Shown: positions 15,350 to 24,424 of the stretch, piece after piece
How positions within the stretch are numbered: the stretch's first letter is position 1
Layout of the letters: the number at the start of each line of letters is the position of its first letter
From: UBA4421 sp002704225
Lineage (GTDB): Bacteria > Pseudomonadota > Gammaproteobacteria > Pseudomonadales > Azotimanducaceae
Direction of reading: 5' to 3'
Assembly (NCBI GenBank): GCA_902556425.1
Contig: CACDWG010000017.1
Span: 1-42,786 of the forward strand
DNA length: 42,786 nucleotides
The notes under the pieces: generated by a model
What the model was told of the DNA's origin: nothing
Databases searched by the model: none
The model's input: only the letters and a program-made list of their open reading frames with translations
Made by a program: the position numbers and the translations under genes

Positions 15350-16726
15350 ATGTCCGAATACGTCCCCGATAACCCGGTTTCTGCCCTAAAAATACCACCG
15401 CACTCCTTGGAAGCGGAACAATCGGTATTGGGTGGTCTGATGTTGGACGACCAAGCATGGTTTGATCTGATCGAAGTGGTGGCGGCGACGGATTTTTATC
15501 GTACGCAGCATCAAATCATTTTCGACGCCATGAACGAATTGGCGTCGGACGACGCACCCTTGGATGCGGTTACCGTATCCGAACGGCTGTCATCTAAGGG
15601 TCTGTTAGAGAAAGCCGGCGGCATCCCCTATTTGGCGGAACTGGCAGAATCGACACCCGGTGCCAGTAATGTGTTGGCCTACGGAAAAATCGTGCGTGAG
15701 CGTTCGGTTCTGCGCCAGTTGATCGGTGCTGCAAATCAAATTGCGGATTCGGCCTTTACCCCAGACGGCCGCGACACCGATACCCTGCTGGAACTGGCGG
15801 AACAGTCTGTATTTCAAATTGCCGAGAATCGCCTGAAAGACAGCGGCCCGGAAAAAGTAGCCCCCTTGCTGATCAAGGCGGTAGAAAAAGTCGAGTTTTT
15901 ACACGGCTCCAAGGGCGCGCTGACCGGACTTCCTTCCGGCTTCACCGATTTAGATCGCATGACGACTGGCTGGCAAGGATCGGATTTGGTGATCGTTGCG
16001 GCCCGCCCCTCCATGGGTAAAACAGCTTTTGCCGTCAACATGGTAGAACACGCTGTGATGACCGGCGGCTCGGTACTGGTGTTCAGTATGGAGATGCCAT
16101 CGGAACAAATCGTGATGCGTATGTTGTCCAGCCTGGGTCGTATAGACCAAACGCGGCTGCGTACCGGTGACCTGAAAGACGAAGACTGGGATCGCTTTGC
16201 CAGTGCCGTCAGTCAACTCAAGGATAAAAAGCTCTACATCGATGACACTGCCGCGCTAACTCCCGGAGAAGTGCGGTCTCGCGCGCGACGCGTAGCGCGT
16301 GAAACCGGTGGGCTGGACATGGTCATGGTGGACTACCTGCAGTTGATGCGCACCGCCAAGGAAAGCGAGAATCGCGCCACCGAAATATCTGAAATTTCAC
16401 GATCGCTCAAAGCCCTCGCGAAAGAAATGAAGTGCCCGGTAGTGGCTCTGTCTCAGCTGAATCGACAGCTTGAATCCCGGCCGGATAAGCGTCCGATGAA
16501 CAGTGATTTGCGCGAATCTGGCGCTATTGAGCAAGACGCCGACGTGATCTTGTTTATCTATCGGGACGAGGTTTATAACGAGAACACGGAAGATTTGGGC
16601 ATCGCCGAAATCATCATCGGCAAGCAGCGAAACGGACCCATCGGTAAGGTGCGATTGAAGTTCACCGGTAACCTCACCAAGTTCGAGGATTTAGCGCACG
16701 AGATGTACAACGACTATGGGCCATAG
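15350..16726 (+). CDS. dnaB: Replicative DNA helicase DnaB
   Basis: Hexameric 5'-3' helicase of the replication fork. The 458-residue product has the N-terminal DnaG-interacting domain (PPHSLEAEQSVLGGLMLDD) and a RecA-like motor with Walker A RPSMGKTAF (about 218-226), Walker B MVMVDYLQLM and SDLRESGAIEQDADVI. The frame is open further upstream to 15248, but homology puts the start at ATG 15350; no clear Shine-Dalgarno precedes it. The 186-base gap after rplI contains the terminator and presumably its own promoter. No intein is seen. Confidence 0.96.
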   Translation: MSEYVPDNPVSALKIPPHSLEAEQSVLGGLMLDDQAWFDLIEVVAATDFYRTQHQIIFDAMNELASDDAPLDAVTVSERLSSKGLLEKAGGIPYLAELAESTPGASNVLAYGKIVRERSVLRQLIGAANQIADSAFTPDGRDTDTLLELAEQSVFQIAENRLKDSGPEKVAPLLIKAVEKVEFLHGSKGALTGLPSGFTDLDRMTTGWQGSDLVIVAARPSMGKTAFAVNMVEHAVMTGGSVLVFSMEMPSEQIVMRMLSSLGRIDQTRLRTGDLKDEDWDRFASAVSQLKDKKLYIDDTAALTPGEVRSRARRVARETGGLDMVMVDYLQLMRTAKESENRATEISEISRSLKALAKEMKCPVVALSQLNRQLESRPDKRPMNSDLRESGAIEQDADVILFIYRDEVYNENTEDLGIAEIIIGKQRNGPIGKVRLKFTGNLTKFEDLAHEMYNDYGP

Positions 16727-16748
16727 CGTCCAGCTGTTCTGACCCCTT

Positions 16749-18113
16749 ATGGCAAAAGCAAAAACTAAATCCGCCTACGTATGCGATGAATGTGGTGCCG
16801 AGCACGGCAAGTGGCAAGGCCAATGCGGTACCTGTGGCGCGTGGAATACCCTCAGTCGGGTCAACATTACTCCGGTGTCCTCTGCCGCTGTGGGTTATGC
16901 AGGCGTCACCGCCGACGTGAAAAGACTCAGTGATATTGAAGCGGTAGACGCTGAACGGATTGGTACCGGATTCACCGAGCTGGACAGGGTGCTTGGAGGG
17001 GGCTTTGTGCCAGGCTCGGTGGTGCTCATTGGCGGCGACCCGGGCGCGGGTAAAAGCACCCTTTTGCTGCAGGCTTCTACGGCCTTGGCGCAGCATCACG
17101 GTGTGCTCTACGTCACCGGCGAAGAGTCCCTTAAGCAGCTTGCCTTGCGCGCCCAGCGATTGCAGTTACCCATGGATGGTTTGAGTGTCGCAGCAGAAAC
17201 CCGGGCGGAGGTGATCGCCAACCTCGTTCAAACCCAGCGGCCCAAAATTGTCATTCTCGATTCAATTCAAGTAATGCAGATGGAATCTGTCGATTCCACA
17301 CCGGGCTCCGTTGCTCAGGTCCGAGAGACCGCATCGTTCTTTACGCGTCTGGCCAAGCAGCAGGACATCGTCATCGTCCTCGTAGGTCATATCACCAAGG
17401 AGGGCGGCATCGCTGGCCCCAAGGTATTGGAGCATATGATCGACTGTTTCATGATGCTCGACAGCCCAGCCGGCAGCCGCTACCGAACTCTGCGCGGCCA
17501 CAAGAATCGTTTCGGTGCGGTAAACGAGTTAGGTATTTTTGCCATGACCGATTTGGGCATGAAAGAAGTCGCGAACCCTTCGGCAATTTTCCTGCAGCGG
17601 GGTGACGTGGATTCCCCGGGCAGTATTGCGACGGTGACCTGGGAAGGTACTCGCCCGTTGTTGGTCGAGCTACAGGCCCTAGTCGACGACGTTGCAGGAG
17701 GGCATCCAAAGCGCGTGGCCGTTGGTCTCGATCAGCAGCGTTTGGCCATGCACCTTGCGGTACTCCATCGCCACTGCGGTATAGCGCTGAGCGATCAGGA
17801 TGTATTCGCCAATGTGGTCGGTGGCGTTCGAATTACAGAAACCGGTGCGGATCTCGCCTTGCTGTTGGCTGTACTGGGTTCGTTTCGTGATCGCGTGCTT
17901 TCGCGTGAGTTAATTGTCTTCGGTGAGTTGGGTTTGACCGGCGAGTTGCGTCCAGTAGCCAATGGCCAAGAACGGCTGCGGGAAGCCGCCAAACACGGCT
18001 TTAAGTACGCAATCGTACCGTTCGCTAATCGACCCAAGGAATCGCTAGGCCAGATGAAGGTGCACGGCGTGAAAACACTCTCCGCCGCGCTTGAGGTACT
18101 TCAGTCGCTCTAA
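16749..18113 (+). CDS. radA: DNA repair protein RadA (Sms)
   Basis: RecA-paralogue ATPase that drives branch migration during recombination and repair. The 454-residue protein has a C4 zinc finger (C12, C15, C26, C29), Walker A GGDPGAGKST near residue 96, the RadA-specific KNRFG motif near 253 and a Lon-protease-like C-terminal domain (GVRITETGADLALLLAVLGS). It follows dnaB by 22 bases, probably in one transcript; in many relatives alr lies between them. Confidence 0.96.
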   Translation: MAKAKTKSAYVCDECGAEHGKWQGQCGTCGAWNTLSRVNITPVSSAAVGYAGVTADVKRLSDIEAVDAERIGTGFTELDRVLGGGFVPGSVVLIGGDPGAGKSTLLLQASTALAQHHGVLYVTGEESLKQLALRAQRLQLPMDGLSVAAETRAEVIANLVQTQRPKIVILDSIQVMQMESVDSTPGSVAQVRETASFFTRLAKQQDIVIVLVGHITKEGGIAGPKVLEHMIDCFMMLDSPAGSRYRTLRGHKNRFGAVNELGIFAMTDLGMKEVANPSAIFLQRGDVDSPGSIATVTWEGTRPLLVELQALVDDVAGGHPKRVAVGLDQQRLAMHLAVLHRHCGIALSDQDVFANVVGGVRITETGADLALLLAVLGSFRDRVLSRELIVFGELGLTGELRPVANGQERLREAAKHGFKYAIVPFANRPKESLGQMKVHGVKTLSAALEVLQSL

Positions 18114-18134
18114 CCGCTGAGGCGAATCAGCGGT
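18113..18134. terminator. Hairpin between convergent radA and ettA stops
   Basis: ACCGCTGA, loop GGCGAA, TCAGCGGT. The 8-bp stem begins at the last base of the radA stop codon, and its right arm includes the ettA stop codon. It has no T tract on either side, so it is at best a weak bidirectional terminator or an RNA 3'-end stabiliser. Confidence 0.45.
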
Positions 18135-19794
18135 GAATAGGCTTGTACTGCACCCGAGTCGGTTGGGCGTCACCCAACCGCTTTTTCCGGTCAACTTCGT
18201 ACTCGGTGTAGTTGCCTTCGAAAAACGTCACGTCGCTGTCGCCGGTGAAAGCGATGATGTGCGTGGCGATACGATCCAAGAACCAGCGATCGTGTGAAAT
18301 GACCAGCGCAGTGCCGGCATAGCTCAGAAGCGCTTCTTCCAGTGCTCGTAGGGTTTCCACATCCAGGTCGTTGGTGGGTTCGTCTAGCAACAGCACGTTG
18401 GCGCCACGGCGCAGTAGTTTGGCTAGGTGCACGCGATTACGTTCACCGCCAGATAACGTGCCAACAAATTTTTGTTGGTCCGTGCCTTTGAAGTTAAAGC
18501 GCCCGCAGTACTGGCGGCTGGCAACCTCGTGCTTACCAATGCGCATGATGTCCAAACCGTCCGAGACTTCTTCCCATACGGTTTTGTCGTCAGCCAAGGC
18601 GTCGCGGCTTTGATCCACATAGGCCAGATCCACCGTCGAGCCCTTGTCGATGGAGCCACTGTCGGGCGTTTCCTGTCCAGTGAGCATCTTAAAGAAGGTT
18701 GATTTACCTGCGCCGTTACCGCCGATAATGCCCACGATGGCGCCCCGAGGAATAATGGCACTGAAGTTGTCGATGAGCAGACGGTCACCAAAGCCCTTAC
18801 TCAAATTGTTAATTTCGATCACTTTTTCACCCAATCGCTCACCGGTAGGAATGAACAGTTCGGTGGTCTCACGACGCGCTTCACTTTCCTCGGCGACCAG
18901 TTCGTCAAAACGTGCCATACGAGACTTGCTCTTAGCCTGACGTGCCTTGGGGTTTGACCGCACCCACTCCAGTTCGGATTTGATTGTTCGCTGACGGGCT
19001 TCGTCGGTGGAAGCTTCCTGCTCTAAACGCTTTTCTTTTGCTTCCAGCCATGTGGAATAGTTGCCCTCGTAAGGCAGGCCGCGTCCTCGGTCCAGTTCGA
19101 GAATCCAACTGGCAACGTTATCGAGAAAGTAGCGATCGTGGGTTACCGCCACAACGGTGCCCGGGTATTCGTCGAGGAAGCGCTCCAGCCAAGACACACT
19201 TTCCGCATCCAAATGGTTGGTGGGTTCGTCTAGCAACAGCATATCGGGCTTTGAGAGCAGTAAGGCGCAAAGGGCAACGCGGCGACGCTCACCGCCAGAA
19301 AGACTGACCACTGGTGTGTCCCAAGCAGGCAGTCTTAGTGCGTCCGCAGCAATGTCTAGAGTGCGATCAATTTCCCAGCCGTCTACCGCATCAATTTCCG
19401 TCGCCAAGTCACCCTGACGTTCCAGTAGCTTGGTCATTTCATCGTCCTCCATCGGCTCAGCAAACCGATCGGAGATTTCGTTGTACTCCTTAAGAATTGC
19501 CATGATGGGGGCAACCCCAAGCTCGACGTTGCCCCGGACATCCAAATCATCGTCTAGACCCGGTTCCTGGGGAAGGTAGCCAACCCGAATGTCTTTTTGC
19601 GCTCGTGCCTCGCCATCGATCTCGGTGTCTTGGCCGGCCATGATGCGTAGCAGACTCGACTTGCCCGAGCCATTCAGGCCTAGCACGCCAATTTTAGCGC
19701 CGGGATAAAACGACAAGTTGATGTTTTGCAAAATGGTCCGCTGCGGCGGGACGACCTTGGTCACTCCCTGCATGGTGTAAACGTACTGAGCCAT
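18127..19794 (-). CDS. ettA: Energy-dependent translational throttle protein EttA
   Basis: ABC-F ATPase that binds the ribosomal E site and gates the first elongation step according to the ADP/ATP ratio. The 555-residue product has two ATP-binding cassettes (Walker A GLNGSGKS at residues 39-46 and GGNGAGKS near 355, both with LSGGER signatures and LLLDEPTN Walker B motifs), the arm insertion and the interdomain linker with SNPKARQAKSKSRMAR. Length and the C-terminal RVQYKPIHR match EttA rather than Uup or YheS. GGAG is positioned before the ATG at 19794. Confidence 0.96.
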   Translation of the reverse strand: MAQYVYTMQGVTKVVPPQRTILQNINLSFYPGAKIGVLGLNGSGKSSLLRIMAGQDTEIDGEARAQKDIRVGYLPQEPGLDDDLDVRGNVELGVAPIMAILKEYNEISDRFAEPMEDDEMTKLLERQGDLATEIDAVDGWEIDRTLDIAADALRLPAWDTPVVSLSGGERRRVALCALLLSKPDMLLLDEPTNHLDAESVSWLERFLDEYPGTVVAVTHDRYFLDNVASWILELDRGRGLPYEGNYSTWLEAKEKRLEQEASTDEARQRTIKSELEWVRSNPKARQAKSKSRMARFDELVAEESEARRETTELFIPTGERLGEKVIEINNLSKGFGDRLLIDNFSAIIPRGAIVGIIGGNGAGKSTFFKMLTGQETPDSGSIDKGSTVDLAYVDQSRDALADDKTVWEEVSDGLDIMRIGKHEVASRQYCGRFNFKGTDQQKFVGTLSGGERNRVHLAKLLRRGANVLLLDEPTNDLDVETLRALEEALLSYAGTALVISHDRWFLDRIATHIIAFTGDSDVTFFEGNYTEYEVDRKKRLGDAQPTRVQYKPIHR

Positions 19795-20028
19795 GGACGC
19801 TCCTGAAATCTAAAAGCGGGCAGTATACGGGCCTGTGTCAGTGGTGCCACTTCTGTGTGCAGGCCGAGACCAAAAAACCGGGCCAATATTCGGGCGGCAG
19901 GCGGTGATCGAAAGAAATGAACAAGGTTTTAGCTTAAGTCGCATTTCTTTCAGGTCCCCTTGCTGACGACTTGGTTTATACTGCGTCCCGCGCATTACAT
20001 CCCATTTTCTGACAGTGAAGAGAAGCCC
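19795..20028. promoter_or_regulatory. Divergent ettA-glyA intergenic region
   Basis: This 234-base region must hold promoters for both flanking genes. TATACT at 19977-19982 is a good -10 candidate for glyA, but I find no -35 at proper spacing. No glycine or other riboswitch structure could be recognised by eye, and no small gene is apparent. Confidence 0.35.
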
Positions 20029-21291
20029 ATGTTTGTAGGAAACGAAACCATTGCTGAGTTCGACGCGGAGTTGGCTGAAGTCATCCAGGCTGAGACGCGC
20101 CGTCAGGAAGAGCATATTGAACTCATCGCGTCAGAGAATTATGCCAGCCCCCGTTCGATGGAGGCCCAAGGCAGTGTGCTGACGAATAAATACGCGGAAG
20201 GCTATCCGGGTAAGCGCTATTACGGCGGCTGTGAGCATGTCGACAAGGCGGAAGGGCTGGCGATCGATCGAGTGAAGAAGCTCTTTGGCGCTGACTATGC
20301 CAACGTGCAGCCGCACTCGGGATCACAGGCAAATGCAGCCGTCTATTTGGCGCTGTTGCAGGGTGGCGATACTGTGTTGGGCATGAGTCTCGCTGACGGC
20401 GGTCATCTAACCCACGGCGCTTCGGTGAATTTCTCCGGCAAGTTGTACAACGCTGTGCAGTACGGCATTAACGTTGAAACGGGAGAAGTGGATTACGACG
20501 AGGTGGCTCGTCTGGCTCAAGAGCATCAGCCGAAAATGATCGTCGCTGGCTTCTCCGCCTATTCTCGACGACTGGACTGGCAGAAGTTTCGTGAGATCGC
20601 GGATTCCGTGGGCGCGTACTTTCTGGTCGATATGGCCCATGTTGCGGGTCTGGTAGCAGCGGGTGAATACCCCAACCCGGTACCGTACGCCGACGTCGTC
20701 ACGTCGACTACGCATAAAACGCTATGTGGTCCTCGCGGCGGTATCATCCTAGCGCGCTCAAATCCCGATATTGAAAAGAAACTGAATTCGGCGCTTTTCC
20801 CCGGCAGCCAAGGTGGGCCCTTGATGCATGTGATTGCGGCCAAGGCTGTGGCTTTTAAAGAAGCCATGACGCCAGAGTTCAGTGAATATCAGGCCCAGAC
20901 ATTGGCCAACGCTCGAGCCATTGCCAAGGGTCTGATAGATCGCGGCTATTCGATTGTGTCCGGTGGTACCGACAACCATCTGTTTCTGCTGGATCTGGTG
21001 GACAAGGACATTACCGGTAAGGCCGCAGATGCCGCCTTAGGAGCGGCGAATATCACCGTGAATAAAAATGCGGTGCCCAATGACCCGCGCTCGCCGTTCG
21101 TGACCAGCGGCATCCGTATCGGCTCACCTGCGGTAACGCGCCGCGGCTTTAAAGAAGCCGAGTGTCTTGAACTGGCCGGCTGGATCGCAGATATCTTGGA
21201 CGACATCGAAAACGACGCAACCAACAAGGCTGTGCAAGCAAAGGTCATTGAACTCTGCGCGCGCTTCCCGGTGTATCCTAAGAGCGCTTGA
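20029..21291 (+). CDS. glyA: Serine hydroxymethyltransferase
   Basis: PLP enzyme that interconverts serine and glycine while charging tetrahydrofolate with a one-carbon unit. The 420-residue product includes ELIASENYASPRSMEAQGS near the N-terminus, the PLP-lysine motif STTHKTLCGPRGG with K230, and TSGIRIGSPAVTRRGF near the end. The ATG at 20029 with AAGAGAAG upstream gives the standard N-terminus; the frame is open to 19960. glyA followed by nrdR and ribD is a common gammaproteobacterial arrangement. Confidence 0.97.
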   Translation: MFVGNETIAEFDAELAEVIQAETRRQEEHIELIASENYASPRSMEAQGSVLTNKYAEGYPGKRYYGGCEHVDKAEGLAIDRVKKLFGADYANVQPHSGSQANAAVYLALLQGGDTVLGMSLADGGHLTHGASVNFSGKLYNAVQYGINVETGEVDYDEVARLAQEHQPKMIVAGFSAYSRRLDWQKFREIADSVGAYFLVDMAHVAGLVAAGEYPNPVPYADVVTSTTHKTLCGPRGGIILARSNPDIEKKLNSALFPGSQGGPLMHVIAAKAVAFKEAMTPEFSEYQAQTLANARAIAKGLIDRGYSIVSGGTDNHLFLLDLVDKDITGKAADAALGAANITVNKNAVPNDPRSPFVTSGIRIGSPAVTRRGFKEAECLELAGWIADILDDIENDATNKAVQAKVIELCARFPVYPKSA

Positions 21292-21339
21292 ACGTATTGA
21301 AGGCGTGAGCGACGGTCTCGCCTTCGAGGAGCTCGACAG

Positions 21340-21810
21340 ATGCATTGTCCTTTTTGTGGTGACCTTGATACCAAGGTAATTGATTCGCGCTTGGTGGCCG
21401 AAGGCGATTCGGTGCGCCGCCGCCGCGAGTGCCTGAGCTGCGGCGAACGATTTACGACCTTTGAAACCGCTGAATTGGTCATGCCGCATTTGATCAAGCG
21501 CGATGGACGCCGCGAACCGTTTGACGAAGACAAGCTTCGTTACGGGCTATCCAAGGCATTAGAGAAGCGCCCGGTCAGCGTCGACGAGATCGAAACATCC
21601 GTTAACCACATCAAGCATAAGCTGCGTTCGACTGGTGAGCGGGAATTGCCCGCATTGCAGGTTGGCGAAGCTGTCATGGCAGAACTTCGGGCATTGGACC
21701 CGGTCGCCTATGTGCGTTTCGCATCGGTTTATCGTGACTTTCAAGACATCAGCGAATTTGCTGAAGAAATTAACAAACTGGCGAGTACTCGCAAGTCGGT
21801 TAATCCGTGA
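21340..21810 (+). CDS. nrdR: Transcriptional repressor NrdR
   Basis: Represses ribonucleotide reductase operons in response to dATP/ATP. The 156-residue product has a zinc ribbon (C3, C6, C31, C34) with the conserved SRLVAEGDSVRRRREC stretch and an ATP-cone domain (about residues 49-139, starting VMPHLIKRDGRREPFD). GAGGAG lies 11 bases before the ATG. Its targets would be nrd promoters elsewhere; none is in the window. Confidence 0.97.
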   Translation: MHCPFCGDLDTKVIDSRLVAEGDSVRRRRECLSCGERFTTFETAELVMPHLIKRDGRREPFDEDKLRYGLSKALEKRPVSVDEIETSVNHIKHKLRSTGERELPALQVGEAVMAELRALDPVAYVRFASVYRDFQDISEFAEEINKLASTRKSVNP

Positions 21811-21821
21811 GCGCCAGAGCC

Positions 21822-22934
21822 ATGTCGCGCCAATCCGATACCCTCTTCGTCAAAGCGACCTTGGAACTTGCTGCCCTAGGACGTAACAGTTGCGCCCCCA
21901 ATCCGCCGGTCGGCTGCATGATTGTGCGAGACGGGCAAGTGATTGGTCGTGGCTATCACCAAGCCGCTGGGCAGGGTCATGCCGAAGTAAATGCGATAGC
22001 GGATGCCGGTGGTGACATTGCAGGCGCTACGGTGTTTGTCAGTTTAGAACCTTGCGCCTTTGTCGGGCGAACGCCAGCTTGTGCTCAAACCCTGATTGAT
22101 GCGCGCGCCAAGCGTGTGGTGATTGGGGTTGAAGACCCGCACCCGCAGGTTGCGGGTAAGGGTTGCCAGATGCTGCGAGATGCGGGGATCGAAGTGCGCG
22201 TTCTGAATCTGCCCGAAGCAGAGCAGATGATTGCCGGATTCGTATCCCGCATTCTCAAGAAACGGCCTCGGGTCGTGCTGAAGTCCGCCAGTAGTTTGGA
22301 TGGGGCTGTGGCGTTGGCGTCAGGTGAAAGCCAATGGATTACCGGCCAGCCAGCCAGACAGGTTGTTCAAGAACTGCGTGCTCAGAGCGATGCGGTCATT
22401 ACCGGTGCGGGTACGGTGATCGCCGACGACCCGCAGCTGACTGTGCGTGATCCGGTGCTGTTGCAAGGCCACTTGGCACAACCACTGCGTGTGGTTCTGG
22501 ACAGTACATTGAGAGCCTCGCCGGACAGCCAGATTTTTTCTGATGGTACCTTGGTCGTTCACGGGCTGGATGCTGGGGCTCGCTATGCATCACCCACCTC
22601 TGGCGAGGTGGAATACTTGGCGTTAACCAACGGTCCGCAAGATCTGGCCGGCTTGCTCGAAGTGCTAGCCGAGCGGGGATGCAACAATGTGTTGATTGAG
22701 GCCGGCCCAAAAATTTTGGGCAGCTTTTTGCAATCCGATAGCGGGGTTCCTCTGTGGGATGAATGGGTGTGTTTTATCGCGCCAAAGGCCTTGGGTCGTG
22801 ACAGTATGTCAGTCGCAGACTTTGCCATAGCGGAATTGGCTCAGGCCCATGCCGCGAAAGTGTTGGGTTGCACCTTGGTTGGTGATGATCTGCAGTTGCG
22901 TTTAGTACCAGCCGCTGGCGCCGACGCTCGCTAA
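21822..22934 (+). CDS. ribD: Bifunctional riboflavin biosynthesis protein RibD
   Basis: Catalyses the deamination and then the side-chain reduction of the GTP-derived pyrimidine in riboflavin synthesis. The 370-residue product has an N-terminal deaminase domain with zinc ligands H53, C78 and C87 and catalytic E55 (GHAEVN, LEPCAFVGRTPAC), and a C-terminal DHFR-like reductase domain (RPRVVLKSASSLDGAVALAS to the end). The ATG at 21822 matches family N-termini; a GTG at 21807 overlapping the nrdR stop is an alternative. The usual followers ribE, ribBA and ribH are missing: nusB comes next. Confidence 0.94.
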   Translation: MSRQSDTLFVKATLELAALGRNSCAPNPPVGCMIVRDGQVIGRGYHQAAGQGHAEVNAIADAGGDIAGATVFVSLEPCAFVGRTPACAQTLIDARAKRVVIGVEDPHPQVAGKGCQMLRDAGIEVRVLNLPEAEQMIAGFVSRILKKRPRVVLKSASSLDGAVALASGESQWITGQPARQVVQELRAQSDAVITGAGTVIADDPQLTVRDPVLLQGHLAQPLRVVLDSTLRASPDSQIFSDGTLVVHGLDAGARYASPTSGEVEYLALTNGPQDLAGLLEVLAERGCNNVLIEAGPKILGSFLQSDSGVPLWDEWVCFIAPKALGRDSMSVADFAIAELAQAHAAKVLGCTLVGDDLQLRLVPAAGADAR

Positions 22935-22951
22935 TTCGTTTCAGGAAGAAT

Positions 22952-23419
22952 ATGTCAGAACAATCTCCCGCTCCGAAAAATAAGACCAATATGTGGGCCC
23001 GCCGTAAGGCTCGGCGTGCGCTGACTCAGGCGGCCTATCAGTGGCAGGTCAATGAAACGGCGGTACTGCAGTTGCGTCGTGAGTTTGGAGAGAAAGCCTT
23101 GGATAAGGCCGATGCTGACTTCTTTGCCGATGTTCTGAGCCTGATGGTCAAGCACATCGCTGAACTGGACGACCAACTGGCACCGCTGCTGGATCGTGCT
23201 GGAGAACAGCTGGACGTGGTCGAGCGCGGAATTCTGCGCCTGGCGGCGACAGAGCTGAACCATCGTATTGACGTGCCTTATTCTGTTGTCATCAATGAAT
23301 ACGTTGAGTTGACCAAAACCTTTGGGGCTCAGGATGCACACAAGTACGTTAACGGTGTTTTGGATCGCCTAGCTCAAGACGTGCGCACCATTGAGGTCGC
23401 TGCAAATCAGAGTCGGTAA
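22952..23419 (+). CDS. nusB: Transcription antitermination factor NusB
   Basis: RNA-binding subunit that with NusE (S10) recognises boxA and supports rRNA antitermination. The 155-residue all-helical protein has the typical WARRKARRALTQAAYQWQ opening and the VVERGILRLAATEL and VPYSVVINEYVELTKTFG segments. AGGAAG precedes the ATG. It lies 17 bases after ribD and 5 before thiL, in one transcript. Confidence 0.96.
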   Translation: MSEQSPAPKNKTNMWARRKARRALTQAAYQWQVNETAVLQLRREFGEKALDKADADFFADVLSLMVKHIAELDDQLAPLLDRAGEQLDVVERGILRLAATELNHRIDVPYSVVINEYVELTKTFGAQDAHKYVNGVLDRLAQDVRTIEVAANQSR

Positions 23420-23424
23420 GCTCG

Positions 23425-24345
23425 ATGCTTGGCGAATTTGCACTGATTGACGCGATCGTTGCCGGTCTCGGTGACCGGGCGGCAGGCGATTGGATTACCC
23501 TCGGACCCGGCGACGATGCGGCAGTTATCGCGACTCGCTCAGGGTTGTCCCAAGTTGCCTCCATCGACACGCTGCTACCCGACGTACACTTTCCCGCCGC
23601 GGCGCCACCGCAGCTTATCGGCTACCGCTCGCTGATGGTGTCTTTCTCAGATTTGGCGGCCATGGGGGCGATACCGCGTTATTGCTTGGTCTCACTTTCC
23701 ATAGACGAATCTCAAACCGCCTTGGGCAGTGCCTGGGTCGAAGCGCTGGCCCAAGGCATGGCCGAGGCGGCCAGAGAGCTGTGCGTCTACGTCTGTGGTG
23801 GGAACCTGGCCCGTGGTCCGCTGAACATTACCGTTAGTGTTCATGGCGACGTAGAACCTCAGCGTCTGCTACTGCGTTCGGGTGGCAGCCCAGGCCTTAA
23901 TTTGTACGTGACCGGACCGCTCGGCGCTGCGGCGGCCTGTTTGCGAACCGGACAAATGATCCCCGCCGAGCCCGAAGACCTAACGCCGTTGCAATCGGCC
24001 TATTATCGGCCTCGGGCGCGCTTTGATCTATTGTCGTTGCTGACATCGGCTGCCGGCGGACTGGATATCTCCGATGGACTTACCCAAGACCTCGAGCATC
24101 TGTGTCGCGCCAGCGGATGTGGCGCTGCGCTGAATTCAGTCGCCATACCTGTGGCCTCTGGCGCGCAACTTGATGACGCACTCTTTGGTGGTGACGATTA
24201 TGAGCTGTTGCTGGTTAGCGATAAGCCCTTGGCCGGTGCTCACTGTATTGGGTCGCTCACCGCAGAGCTAGGGTTGCGGTTGGATGGAGAGCCCCTGCAC
24301 GCTCGGGGTTTCGATCACTTCCGCAATGGCAACAGCACGCGCTAG
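23425..24345 (+). CDS. thiL: Thiamine-monophosphate kinase
   Basis: Phosphorylates thiamine monophosphate to thiamine diphosphate. The 306-residue product shows the AIR-synthase-like fold motifs: GEFALIDAI start, TLGPGDDAAV, a metal-binding DTLLPDVHF, SFSDLAAMGAIP and GGDDYELLL near the end. No other thiamine gene is nearby; the nusB-thiL-pgpA order is the usual context, here broken by a dioxygenase gene. Confidence 0.95.
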   Translation: MLGEFALIDAIVAGLGDRAAGDWITLGPGDDAAVIATRSGLSQVASIDTLLPDVHFPAAAPPQLIGYRSLMVSFSDLAAMGAIPRYCLVSLSIDESQTALGSAWVEALAQGMAEAARELCVYVCGGNLARGPLNITVSVHGDVEPQRLLLRSGGSPGLNLYVTGPLGAAAACLRTGQMIPAEPEDLTPLQSAYYRPRARFDLLSLLTSAAGGLDISDGLTQDLEHLCRASGCGAALNSVAIPVASGAQLDDALFGGDDYELLLVSDKPLAGAHCIGSLTAELGLRLDGEPLHARGFDHFRNGNSTR

Positions 24346-24397
24346 GGGCGTTGACGGATTGCAAGTGGGATGCGTTCCTTAGCGTGCCTATCTGGAC

Positions 24398-24420
24398 TAT
24401 TCTGTTCGCTGAACAGGAGG
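24398..24420 (+). promoter_or_regulatory. Inverted repeat and strong RBS before the dioxygenase gene
   Basis: CTGTTC-GCT-GAACAG (24402-24416) overlaps a possible -10 TATTCT (24398-24403) and touches the strong Shine-Dalgarno AGGAGG at 24415-24420. It could be an operator or an RNA stem limiting ribosome access. The half-site spacing is one base short of a LexA box. Confidence 0.4.
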
Positions 24421-24424
24421 ACTT

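Noticed and set aside
19795..20028. Glycine riboswitch before glyA
   Set aside because: The conserved glycine aptamer core could not be recognised, and glyA here is not in a glycine cleavage context.
24402..24416. LexA (SOS) box before the dioxygenase gene
   Set aside because: CTGT and ACAG are separated by 7 bases, not 8, and the gene has no DNA-damage context.
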